The notes beneath the pieces were generated by a model that worked only from the letters and a program-made list of their open reading frames with translations, did no database searches and had not been told where the DNA came from. Below are positions 1 to 5,187 of a stretch of 5,187 nt of DNA, piece after piece. Made by a program: the position numbers and the translations under genes. Where the stretch lies: positions 1-5,187 of the forward strand of contig CABSMK010000122.1 in NCBI GenBank assembly GCA_902478825.1, given 5' to 3'. This DNA comes from an uncultured Collinsella sp. Lineage in GTDB: Bacteria > Actinomycetota > Coriobacteriia > Coriobacteriales > Coriobacteriaceae. Numbering within the stretch: the stretch's first letter is position 1; every line of letters begins with the position of its first letter.

Positions 1-2
1 AT

Positions 3-35
3 TCGTCGGCAGCGTCAGATGTGTATAAGAGACAG
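3..35 (+). other. Nextera Read 1 adapter with Tn5 mosaic end (sequencing artefact)
   Basis: Bases 3-16 match the Nextera Read 1 adapter stem, and bases 17-35 are the 19-bp Tn5 mosaic end AGATGTGTATAAGAGACAG used in tagmentation libraries. Bases 1-2 (at) lie where the last bases of the i5 index would be. The match is complete and in the library order index, stem, mosaic end, then insert, so genomic sequence begins at base 36. This is untrimmed adapter at a contig end, not a natural transposon end. It adds a false tail to the gene beside it and opens a false reading frame on the plus strand. Confidence 0.97.
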
Positions 36-713
36 GTCGTGCACCAAGCCCTCAACCAGCGAGATCGCGCGCGTCTTTGCGGAGCCGGCCGGCTCAATCG
101 CGCGGTAAAGTCGCTGCATATTGGCAACGGCAGCACCGTACTCCCCCGCCGGAATGTCAATGCCGTACACGCGTCCGGCAACATAGCTCATCAGCACGCC
201 GGCCACGCGATTGATGCGATCGGTGGTGACGATCTCGCCCGCCGGCGGGTAATCGTCGACCGTAGCGCCATCGCGTTTAAGCTGCAGCATCAGCACATCC
301 AGGTCGCTCTCGATCACGGCATGGACCTGACTGCTCGAATTCTCAAGCTCTGAATCGGACTCCACGATGCCAAACTGCTGCTCATAGACAAAAGGATGGG
401 CGTTGCGGTCGAGCACGTAATGAGACAGCAGGCCCAGCGCAAAGGCACGACCCAAGCTGGCGTCGCGCGGCAGCAGATGCGACACGCCGTCGCGCAGGCA
501 CGCGAACTGGCGAGACATGCGCGACCGATGCATGACCTGCGCCAGCAGCGTGCAGTCGGAAACACGCGGTGTCAGAATGTGAAAGAAAAACGGGTCGGGG
601 CCTTGGTTGCCCAAGATAAAGGCAATGCGCTCTTCATCGGACGTGATGACGCCCTGCGGAAGACGGTCGATGCTTTCCTCGCCAAACAGATGATGGGTGA
701 TAAGCGCGGGCAT
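36..713 (-). CDS. Zinc-dependent phospholipase C-like protein, C-terminus missing
   Basis: 226 residues remain of a protein resembling the zinc-dependent phospholipase C family (PF00882, Bacillus cereus PC-PLC fold), whose members cleave phospholipid head groups or are uncharacterised relatives. Candidate metal ligands follow the family spacing: H7/H8 near the N-terminus, D40 in the GNQGPDPFFF segment, H98-x3-D102-x3-H106 in SHYVLDRNAH, and H131-x3-E135 in HAVIE. No signal peptide or membrane segment is visible, so an extracellular toxin role is not supported; many such coriobacterial proteins look cytoplasmic. The ATG at 713 is chosen because AAAGGA lies 5 bases upstream. A GTG at 743 would add ten residues but has only a weak ribosome site. 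Genomic sequence stops at base 36 after residue D226; the six codons and stop that follow are adapter, so the true C-terminus is unknown. It lies 92 bp after the response regulator with no clear terminator between, so co-transcription is possible. The family call is fairly secure; substrate and activity are unknown. Confidence 0.82.
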
Positions 714-718
714 AATGA

Positions 719-724
719 TCCTTT
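719..724 (-). promoter_or_regulatory. Ribosome binding site that fixes the phospholipase start
   Basis: The minus strand reads AAAGGA, five bases before the ATG at 713. The longer alternative start, a GTG at 743, has only a poor GGTGGG-like stretch upstream. This favours the shorter protein beginning MPALITHH, which also places the N-terminal histidine expected to bind zinc close to the N-terminus. Confidence 0.65.
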
Positions 725-805
725 CGATTTCATTCGATGCCACCCATTATGCCCACCGCGCGCCCATGCCAAACCTGCGATGGTAAACGACGGCACGCAA
801 GCCTC

Positions 806-1540
806 TTACGCAAGCCCCAGGTGCGACTTGACCTCGGCGGCACGACGACGGGACACCGGCACCGTCGAGCTCACGCGGTCGAGCCTGAGCTCCATCAACC
901 CCGTAGAGCCAATCTCAACATTGTGCACGTCTTCCAAATTGACCAGATAGCTGCGATGAACGCGAATAAAGCCCTCGGAGCCCAAGCGACGCTCGAGCGA
1001 AGAAATCGACTCATTGATCAGGTATGTTCCCTCGGCGCAGACGGCGTTGCAAAAATCGGCACGCGCCTCAAAGTAGCAGACGTCTGCGGCGGGAATGAAC
1101 ACCTTTTTGCCCCCGCGATCAACCGTCAGACGCAAAGGCTGGCGCGGAGCGTGGATAACACGGCGTACACCCAAGGCTGCCTCGATCTTGTCGAGTGCCT
1201 TTGACAGGCGTGCGTCCTCGACCGGCTTGACGACATAGTCGACCGCATCGAGGTTATACGCATCGGCGGCAAACTCGGCAAATGCCGTCACAAACACCAC
1301 GACCGGCGGCGTCTTTAGGTTCTGCAGCGTCTCGGCAAGCTCAATTCCCGAGCGACCGGGCATGGTAATGTCTAAAAACAGCACGTCGGGCTTGTTCGAC
1401 AGAATCGACTCCACGGCTTCGGTGACATTGCCCGCCTCGGCAATCTGGCCCACACGCGTATCCTTTTCCAACAGATAGCGTAGCTCAGCCCTAATGGGAG
1501 GTTCGTCATCAACCACCAAGATGTTCCAGCCTTCGGACAT
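806..1540 (-). CDS. LytTR-family response regulator
   Basis: A 244-residue DNA-binding response regulator with a receiver domain at about residues 5-122 and a LytTR DNA-binding domain at about 134-242, the normal size for the AgrA/LytR/AlgR type. Receiver residues are all present: acidic pair D11-D12, phosphoacceptor D57 in VLFLDITMPG, T85 and K105 in YVVKP. The LytTR part shows the usual features: a RLTVDRGGKKVFIP strand region, the DVCYFEARADF segment, and FIRVHRSYLVNL followed by the VPVSRRR end motif. The ATG at 1540 has GAGGGG eight bases upstream. It starts 38 bp after the stop of the histidine kinase and has no terminator before it, so the two form one operon and a cognate pair. LytTR proteins bind direct repeats upstream of targets and often regulate cell-surface, secretion or competence functions; the targets here are not shown. 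The stop is TAA. Confidence 0.95.
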   Translation of the reverse strand: MSEGWNILVVDDEPPIRAELRYLLEKDTRVGQIAEAGNVTEAVESILSNKPDVLFLDITMPGRSGIELAETLQNLKTPPVVVFVTAFAEFAADAYNLDAVDYVVKPVEDARLSKALDKIEAALGVRRVIHAPRQPLRLTVDRGGKKVFIPAADVCYFEARADFCNAVCAEGTYLINESISSLERRLGSEGFIRVHRSYLVNLEDVHNVEIGSTGLMELRLDRVSSTVPVSRRRAAEVKSHLGLA

Positions 1541-1578
1541 ATGTGCTTCCCCTCTTTTTCTCTCAATCCAACCGCGTG

Positions 1579-2964
1579 CTACACCGTCAACGGCGCGGGC
1601 TCATGCGGCTCGCCGTTCAGCTCGACGATGACCTGCGTTCCCACGCCCTCCTGGGACTTCACGCGCATGCCGGAATCTTCTCCGTAAAAGAAATGGATGC
1701 GCTGAAGCACGTTGAAGAGCGCCAAGCCGCAACCTCGCTTGACGGAGCCGTCGGCGGTAATGCTCTCGGGCTCCTCTCGGCGATGTTGCTCAAACAGATG
1801 CGCGCAGACCTCTTCGCTCATACCGATGCCGTCGTCCTCGACGATGATCTCCAAACCGTCATCGGTCTCGAAAGCCCTAACATGAATAGAAAGCGGCTCG
1901 GTCTCGCGCTGTGCGTGCTTGATGCAGTTTTCGAGCAACGGCTGCAAGATAAACGGCGGCACCATGCAATCGCGCACCTCAAAGTCGATATCGACCGAGA
2001 CGCGCAGACGGCCGTCGCCATACCGGGCCTGCATAAGATTGATATAGCGAGTACCCTGTTCCACCTCGTGCTCGAGCGTTGTGAGGGTATCGGAATCAGA
2101 AAGCGTCTGACGGTAGTAATTGGAAAAGTCGATCAGCAGCGACCTGGCCTTGTCCGGCTCGGTACGTACGAGCGACACGATGGTGCTGATGGTATTGAAT
2201 AGAAAATGAGGATCGACCTGCGATTGCAAGGCGCGCAGCTCCACGCGGGCCGTAAGCTCGTCCTGGCGCTCGAGCTCAAAGCTCGCAAGCTGCGTGGAAA
2301 TGAGGTCGGCAAAGCCCGAGGCAAGCGCCGTCTGGCGCATATCGATGCTGCTCAGACGGGGATAATACAGCTCGAGCGTGCCCACGCAATGCCCGCGCAC
2401 GGTAAGCGGTGCGACAATACCGGCGCGCAGGCGCGGAAAGTAGCCACCTGTCTCGGTCGAGGCATCGCGCGAGAACACGCTTTGCTCACCGCTGTTGATC
2501 ACGTTGAGCGTAGTCCGCAGCACCACCGGGGTGCCCGCGGGGCATTTTGCCGAGTCCTCGCCCCAGCTTGCCAACACCTGCTTGCCGTCGGTAAAGCAGA
2601 TGGCAGAGGCGATAGTTTCGGACAGGATGATCTTAGAGGCGCCCAGGGCAGCTTCGGGCGTAAGGCCGCGCGACGTGTAGGCGAATATTTTCGACGCGAT
2701 GGCGAGCGTGCGGTCGGTAGCGCTCGATGTGAGGTCGTCGGGAACGACAAAGACGTACGAAAAGAAGAAGCACAGCATGACCAAGCCGGCAATGACGACA
2801 ACGGCCGGAACGGGATTGGGATTATCGGTTAGATCCCAGATGAGCAGCAGGATAAGCAGCGGAACGACAATACCGAGCAAGATGGCTTGAACCACATGCT
2901 GAGCGGTACGAAAGACCTTGGTAGAGTTGTAGCTCTTGCCCAGAATCAGCCTATTGAGATCCAC
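1579..2964 (-). CDS. LytS-type sensor histidine kinase with GAF-like domain
   Basis: A membrane sensor kinase of about 461 residues, numbered here from the GTG at 2964. Two hydrophobic segments lie at about 23-44 and 53-74 with a short loop between, so little of the protein faces outside. A GAF-like sensor region follows at about 85-232, then a His_kinase domain (PF06580) with the phosphoacceptor H253 in QVDPHFLFN. The ATPase domain has the N box around N346 (PLLENCIKHA), DDGIG at 377-381 and GCGLALFN at 411-418. This is the LytS/YehU architecture, but without the five- to six-segment LytS membrane domain, so the ligand may be sensed in the cytoplasm by the GAF region. It should phosphorylate the LytTR regulator encoded 38 bp downstream. 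Start choice: AAGGAG abuts the ATG at 2970 with no spacing but sits six bases before the in-frame GTG at 2964, which is therefore preferred. Longer starts at 2994 and 3033 would run into the upstream terminator hairpin. Confidence 0.93.
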   Translation of the reverse strand: MDLNRLILGKSYNSTKVFRTAQHVVQAILLGIVVPLLILLLIWDLTDNPNPVPAVVVIAGLVMLCFFFSYVFVVPDDLTSSATDRTLAIASKIFAYTSRGLTPEAALGASKIILSETIASAICFTDGKQVLASWGEDSAKCPAGTPVVLRTTLNVINSGEQSVFSRDASTETGGYFPRLRAGIVAPLTVRGHCVGTLELYYPRLSSIDMRQTALASGFADLISTQLASFELERQDELTARVELRALQSQVDPHFLFNTISTIVSLVRTEPDKARSLLIDFSNYYRQTLSDSDTLTTLEHEVEQGTRYINLMQARYGDGRLRVSVDIDFEVRDCMVPPFILQPLLENCIKHAQRETEPLSIHVRAFETDDGLEIIVEDDGIGMSEEVCAHLFEQHRREEPESITADGSVKRGCGLALFNVLQRIHFFYGEDSGMRVKSQEGVGTQVIVELNGEPHEPAPLTV

Positions 2965-2970
2965 CGTCAT

Positions 2971-2976
2971 CTCCTT
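2971..2976 (-). promoter_or_regulatory. Ribosome binding site of the histidine kinase
   Basis: The minus strand reads AAGGAG followed directly by ATGACGGTG. The ATG at 2970 has zero spacing to this site, too close for normal initiation, whereas the GTG at 2964 is six bases away, close to ideal. The two choices differ by only two residues (M, T), so the protein call is unaffected. Confidence 0.6.
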
Positions 2977-2997
2977 CTTACCGACGCACCCCATAGC

Positions 2998-3024
2998 AAT
3001 AAAGAGGGCCGCAAGCGACCCTCT
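2998..3024 (-). terminator. Intrinsic terminator after the amidohydrolase
   Basis: On the minus strand AGAGGGTCG pairs with CGGCCCTCT (one T-G wobble) around a CTTG tetraloop, a nine-pair stem, followed by TTATTG with two more T bases in the stem end. It begins 59 bases after the amidohydrolase stop and ends before the kinase ribosome site. The T tract is short, so termination may be incomplete. The palindrome at 3027-3041 lies just upstream, so any kinase promoter placed there would be followed by this hairpin in the transcript leader. Confidence 0.65.
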
Positions 3025-3026
3025 CC

Positions 3027-3041
3027 ATTGCATTATGCAAT
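3027..3041. promoter_or_regulatory. AT-rich 15-bp perfect palindrome, possible operator or -10 region
   Basis: ATTGCAT-T-ATGCAAT has seven-base arms around one central base, inside an AT-rich island (about 3027-3066) that stands out in this GC-rich DNA. The minus strand carries CATAAT, a possible -10 element for the kinase operon. The best -35 candidate, TTGATG at 3058-3063, is 20 bases away, which is too long for a good promoter. An operator role is inferred only from symmetry and position. Confidence 0.4.
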
Positions 3042-3070
3042 CAAATACTGTGTTTTACATCAAGCCATCG

Positions 3071-3079
3071 ATGAACGGT
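3071..3079 (-). promoter_or_regulatory. Single LytTR-like half-site upstream of the kinase operon
   Basis: The minus strand reads ACCGTTCAT, fitting every position of the published LytTR consensus [TA][AC][CA]GTTN[AG][TG]. LytTR regulators normally bind two such repeats about 21 bases apart. The sequence at that distance on either side fits poorly, and the next partial match (ACAGTATTT) is 28 bases downstream. A match to this loose consensus is expected about once per kilobase counting both strands, so this may be chance. Confidence 0.2.
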
Positions 3080-3082
3080 AGC

Positions 3083-4360
3083 TTAGGCGCTGTACTTGTT
3101 TGCCTCGCCGAAGGTGCCGCCCTCGACAATCCAGCCGTCCTTCATGATGACGTCCATGTTGTCGGTGTTGAGCACGTGGATGTCGGCGGCGACGTCACCG
3201 TTGACGACCAGCAGGTCGGCGCACTTGCCGGCCTCGATGGAACCGGTCTCGTCCTCGATGTGGCACATCTTGGCACCGTTGAGGGTGGCACAGGTGATGG
3301 TCTCGACCGGGGTGAAGCCGATCTTGTCGACGAACTCGTACATCTCCTCGATGGAGCAGGTGCCGTACGGGGTGACGAAGGAGAAGGAGTCGGAGCCGAT
3401 CGTCATGACGACGCCGCGCTTCTTGGCCTCGCGCAGGCAGTCGTAGTTGCGCTGCAGCTCCTTCTCGACCAGGGTGCCCTCGTACTTGTCGTGCAGCTCG
3501 GGGACGTAGACGGGCGGATAGGTGGCGTACCAGGTGGGCAGGAAGGCGATCGTCGGGGTGAAGAAGGTGCCCTGCTCGGCCATGAGGTCCATGGTACGCT
3601 CATCGATATCGAAGCCGTGAATCAGCTGCTCGCAGCCAAAGCGAACGGAATCGTAGGCAGCGGCGTGGTTGTTGTAGCAGTGGCTCCACACGGGGATGCC
3701 GACCATCTTTGCCTCTTCGACCACGGCCTGGATCTCCTCGGAGCAGTAGTGCTGGTCGCGGCCGGAGTCCCAGCGCCAGATGCCGCCACCGGTAGCCCAG
3801 ATCTTGATGGCATCGGGGTTCTCGCGCAGGCGACGACGGACGGCCTTGCGCAGATCCCAAGGACCGTCGACCTGATCGCCCCAGGGGTGCGATTCCTTGT
3901 TGAGCTCCTGGCTGCAGTGGTGGGAGTCGCCGTGGCCGGCAACGCGGCAGAAGCCAAGGCCGGTGGCCAGAACGCGCGGGCCCTTGAAGACGCCCTTGTC
4001 GATGCAGTCACGGATCTGGATACCAAAGCGGCCGATCTCGCAGACGGTGGTGAGGCCGTGGGTGAGGCAGTCGTAGGCCTGCTTGACGGCGACGGCCTGC
4101 TTCTCGAGGAGCGGCTGCATGACCCAGTCGGTGTCATCGTCGGTCAGGTTGCCCGAGAAGTGCAGGTGGGTGTCGATCAGGCCGGGAAGGACGGTCTTGC
4201 CGGCGGCGTCGATAACCTCAACGCCCTCGGGAAGGTCCTGCATAGCACCGGCGTACTCGATCTTGCCGTTGTCGTCGACGAGAACGAGGGAGTTCTCGAC
4301 CGGCTCGGCACCGGTACCGTCGATGAGCTTGCCGCCAACGATTGCATACTTAGTGGACAT
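3083..4360 (-). CDS. Metal-dependent amidohydrolase, imidazolonepropionase/prolidase-like
   Basis: A complete 425-residue cytoplasmic hydrolase of the amidohydrolase superfamily (COG1228-like, PF01979). The metal-site residues appear in family order: H65 and H67 in LIDTHLHF, K186 in AIKIWATGGG as the probable carboxylated lysine, H227 in VWSHCYN, H248 in LIHGF and D324 in GSDSF. This predicts a binuclear metal centre. The N-terminal (about 1-58) and C-terminal (about 365-425) parts form the usual small beta domain, with GSIEAGKCADLLVV typical near the end. Characterised relatives split Xaa-Pro or Xaa-Arg/Lys dipeptides and N-acyl amino acids, but the substrate cannot be read from sequence. 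No signal peptide is present. AAGGAGG lies four bases before the ATG, a strong site, and codon choice is strongly GC-ending, suggesting good expression. The protein has 13 cysteines, high for its length, which fits an anaerobe. An APC permease ends 131 bp upstream, suggesting that transporter and enzyme handle the same compound. A terminator follows 59 bp after the TAA stop. Confidence 0.93.
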   Translation of the reverse strand: MSTKYAIVGGKLIDGTGAEPVENSLVLVDDNGKIEYAGAMQDLPEGVEVIDAAGKTVLPGLIDTHLHFSGNLTDDDTDWVMQPLLEKQAVAVKQAYDCLTHGLTTVCEIGRFGIQIRDCIDKGVFKGPRVLATGLGFCRVAGHGDSHHCSQELNKESHPWGDQVDGPWDLRKAVRRRLRENPDAIKIWATGGGIWRWDSGRDQHYCSEEIQAVVEEAKMVGIPVWSHCYNNHAAAYDSVRFGCEQLIHGFDIDERTMDLMAEQGTFFTPTIAFLPTWYATYPPVYVPELHDKYEGTLVEKELQRNYDCLREAKKRGVVMTIGSDSFSFVTPYGTCSIEEMYEFVDKIGFTPVETITCATLNGAKMCHIEDETGSIEAGKCADLLVVNGDVAADIHVLNTDNMDVIMKDGWIVEGGTFGEANKYSA

Positions 4361-4390
4361 GGTTCCTCCTTATGGATCCATATAGTGGGC

Positions 4391-4428
4391 GAGGCCGTGT
4401 TGGGTTAAGGCCTCACAAAGCTACCCAA
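4391..4428 (-). other. Interleaved inverted repeats, possible pseudoknot in amidohydrolase leader
   Basis: On the minus strand two six-base stems interlock: TTGGGT (4428-4423) pairs with ACCCAA (4405-4400), and GAGGCC (4414-4409) pairs with GGCCTC (4396-4391). The order 5'A, 5'B, 3'A, 3'B is that of an H-type pseudoknot with connecting loops of 8, 3 and 3 bases. It ends 19 bases before the Shine-Dalgarno of the amidohydrolase. It fits no riboswitch class that I recognise. Two six-base repeats in GC-rich DNA can arise by chance. Confidence 0.25.
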
Positions 4429-4442
4429 GTGGCGCCGGGTTC

Positions 4443-4471
4443 GGTGCGCGGAAGAGAGGGGCCCGCGCACC
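4443..4471 (-). terminator. GC-rich hairpin after the permease, weak or Rho-assisted terminator
   Basis: GGTGCGCGG and CCGCGCACC form a perfect nine-pair stem with an 11-base loop, starting 20 bases after the permease stop. No T tract follows on the minus strand (GAACCCGGCG), so it is not a classic intrinsic terminator. It may protect the 3' end of the permease mRNA or reduce read-through into the amidohydrolase. Confidence 0.4.
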
Positions 4472-4491
4472 TGATCCGCCCCGGCTCGGCG

Positions 4492-5187
4492 TTACTTTTT
4501 GCGGGAATTGGTGAAAGCCATGAGGGCCAGGCCAATAGCCAACCAACCGATCACGATGCTCCACTCCACCATGTTGAGGGAGGCGGGAGAGAACGGAATC
4601 ACGAGCAGGCCGATGATGATGGCGCAGGCGGCGATAGCGAGGCCGATGCCAAACTTGCCGCCGGGCACCTCGTAGGGACGAGGCAGGTCGGGCTCGGTGA
4701 AGCGCATGCGCAGGCAAGCGAGGGCGACCATGCCGCAGGAGAAGATGAAGGCGAGAGCCGACACGTTGGTCAGAGGGATGAGCATGTTCTTGCCCAGGAA
4801 CGGACCGACGACGGTGATGACGCCCAGAACGACGCAGGCGAGCTTGGGAGCGCCGGACTTGGGGTCGACCTCGGCGAACTGCTCGGGCAGCTGGCCCTTG
4901 CGGCCCATGGCGAGCATGATGCGGCTCGTGGCGCCGTAGAAGGAGTTCATCGGGCCCATGGGTCCAAGCGTGGCGATGACGAGCATGGCCAGGTACAGGA
5001 GCATGTTGATGCCCTTGAGGCAGGCAAGCGCGGGAACCGGGCTCTTAACAAACTCATGCCAGTCGAGGATGGTGCCGAACGAGTAGATGCAGACCATGTA
5101 GAAGCCGCCGGCGGCCAGCAGGGCCAGGGAGATGATCTTGCCGAACTTGTTCCAGTTGAGGCCCTCGGCTGCTTCCTCAGCCTGCTG
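4492..5187 (-). CDS. APC-superfamily amino-acid permease, C-terminal part
   Basis: 231 residues up to a TAA stop are in the window; the N-terminal half lies beyond the right edge, and the reading frame stays open to base 5187, so the ATG at 5097 is internal. Six hydrophobic segments lie at about residues 15-40, 60-84, 115-131, 135-160, 178-199 and 205-226, matching segments 7-12 of a 12-segment amino acid-polyamine-organocation transporter. The loop SFYGATSRIMLAMGRKGQLP followed by a GAPK segment is the conserved APC signature after segment 8, and RPYEVPGGKFG before segment 11 is also typical. The protein ends in a short basic tail (NSRKK). Such proteins take up or exchange amino acids or amines across the cytoplasmic membrane. 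The substrate is not evident, but the amidohydrolase downstream on the same strand suggests an amino-acid derivative or small peptide. Whether both share one transcript is uncertain, since a GC-rich hairpin lies between them. Confidence 0.9.
   Translation of the reverse strand, partial: QQAEEAAEGLNWNKFGKIISLALLAAGGFYMVCIYSFGTILDWHEFVKSPVPALACLKGINMLLYLAMLVIATLGPMGPMNSFYGATSRIMLAMGRKGQLPEQFAEVDPKSGAPKLACVVLGVITVVGPFLGKNMLIPLTNVSALAFIFSCGMVALACLRMRFTEPDLPRPYEVPGGKFGIGLAIAACAIIIGLLVIPFSPASLNMVEWSIVIGWLAIGLALMAFTNSRKK

Noticed and set aside
17..35. The Tn5 mosaic end considered as the end of a real transposon.
   Set aside because: It is the engineered 19-bp mosaic end joined to the Nextera adapter stem, found only at the window edge with no transposase, partner end or target duplication.
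21..353. A plus-strand open frame beginning MYKRQ.
   Set aside because: Its start codon and first residues come from the Nextera mosaic end, and the rest is antisense to the phospholipase-like gene.
714..805. A terminator or promoter between the response regulator and the phospholipase-like gene.
   Set aside because: Only very short repeats (four-base TGCC/GGCA) and no T tract or convincing -35/-10 pair were found. Apart from the ribosome site nothing is supported.
1543..2202. A 219-codon plus-strand open frame opposite the histidine kinase.
   Set aside because: It is in the same codon register as the kinase gene and opposite its conserved kinase domains, and its translation shows no family motif. 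It is a codon-bias shadow.
2936..4408. A 490-codon open frame on the plus strand opposite the whole amidohydrolase gene.
   Set aside because: It is in exact codon register with the minus-strand gene, so it stays open simply because the sense gene lacks TTA, CTA and TCA codons in GC-rich DNA. Its translation is a low-complexity run rich in V, G, A, D and L with no recognisable domain. The minus-strand frame has all catalytic motifs and a perfect ribosome site.
4381..4414. A promoter for the amidohydrolase with TTAACC and TATATG separated by 18 bases on the minus strand.
   Set aside because: Both boxes match the consensus at about four of six positions, and the resulting transcript would begin almost at the Shine-Dalgarno. 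It is too weak to list as a feature.

Overview
The window reads as a piece of chromosome from a high-GC anaerobic Gram-positive bacterium of the Coriobacteriia, most likely Collinsella or a close relative. This is inferred from the gene families, the GC-rich codon choice and the strong Shine-Dalgarno sequences; no rRNA or other marker gene is present to prove it. All five genes lie on the minus strand, so transcription runs from the right edge to the left. Bases 3-35 are not genomic: they are the Illumina Nextera Read 1 adapter with the Tn5 mosaic end, left on the end of an assembled contig.

In transcription order: (1) 4492-5187 is the C-terminal half of an APC-superfamily amino-acid permease, cut by the right window edge. 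(2) 4361-4491 is a 131-bp gap with a GC-rich hairpin just after the permease stop and two interleaved inverted repeats that could form a pseudoknot, then a perfect Shine-Dalgarno. (3) 3083-4360 is a complete metal-dependent amidohydrolase of the imidazolonepropionase/prolidase-like group. (4) 2965-3082 holds an intrinsic terminator, an AT-rich 15-bp palindrome and one sequence that fits the LytTR half-site consensus. (5) 1579-2964 is a LytS-type sensor histidine kinase with two membrane segments and a GAF-like sensor region. (6) 806-1540 is its LytTR response regulator, 38 bp downstream. (7) 36-713 is a zinc-dependent phospholipase C-like protein whose C-terminus is lost at the adapter junction.

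The permease and amidohydrolase plausibly form an uptake-and-hydrolysis pair for a peptide or N-substituted amino acid. The kinase and regulator form a standard two-component system, probably transcribed from its own promoter after the amidohydrolase terminator. The phospholipase-like gene follows the regulator by 92 bp with no visible terminator between them, so it may be read through from the kinase operon. No mobile element, CRISPR array, tRNA or rRNA was seen. I found no clearly new system; the main points of interest are the adapter artefact, the start-codon conflict of the kinase and the two structured intergenic regions.
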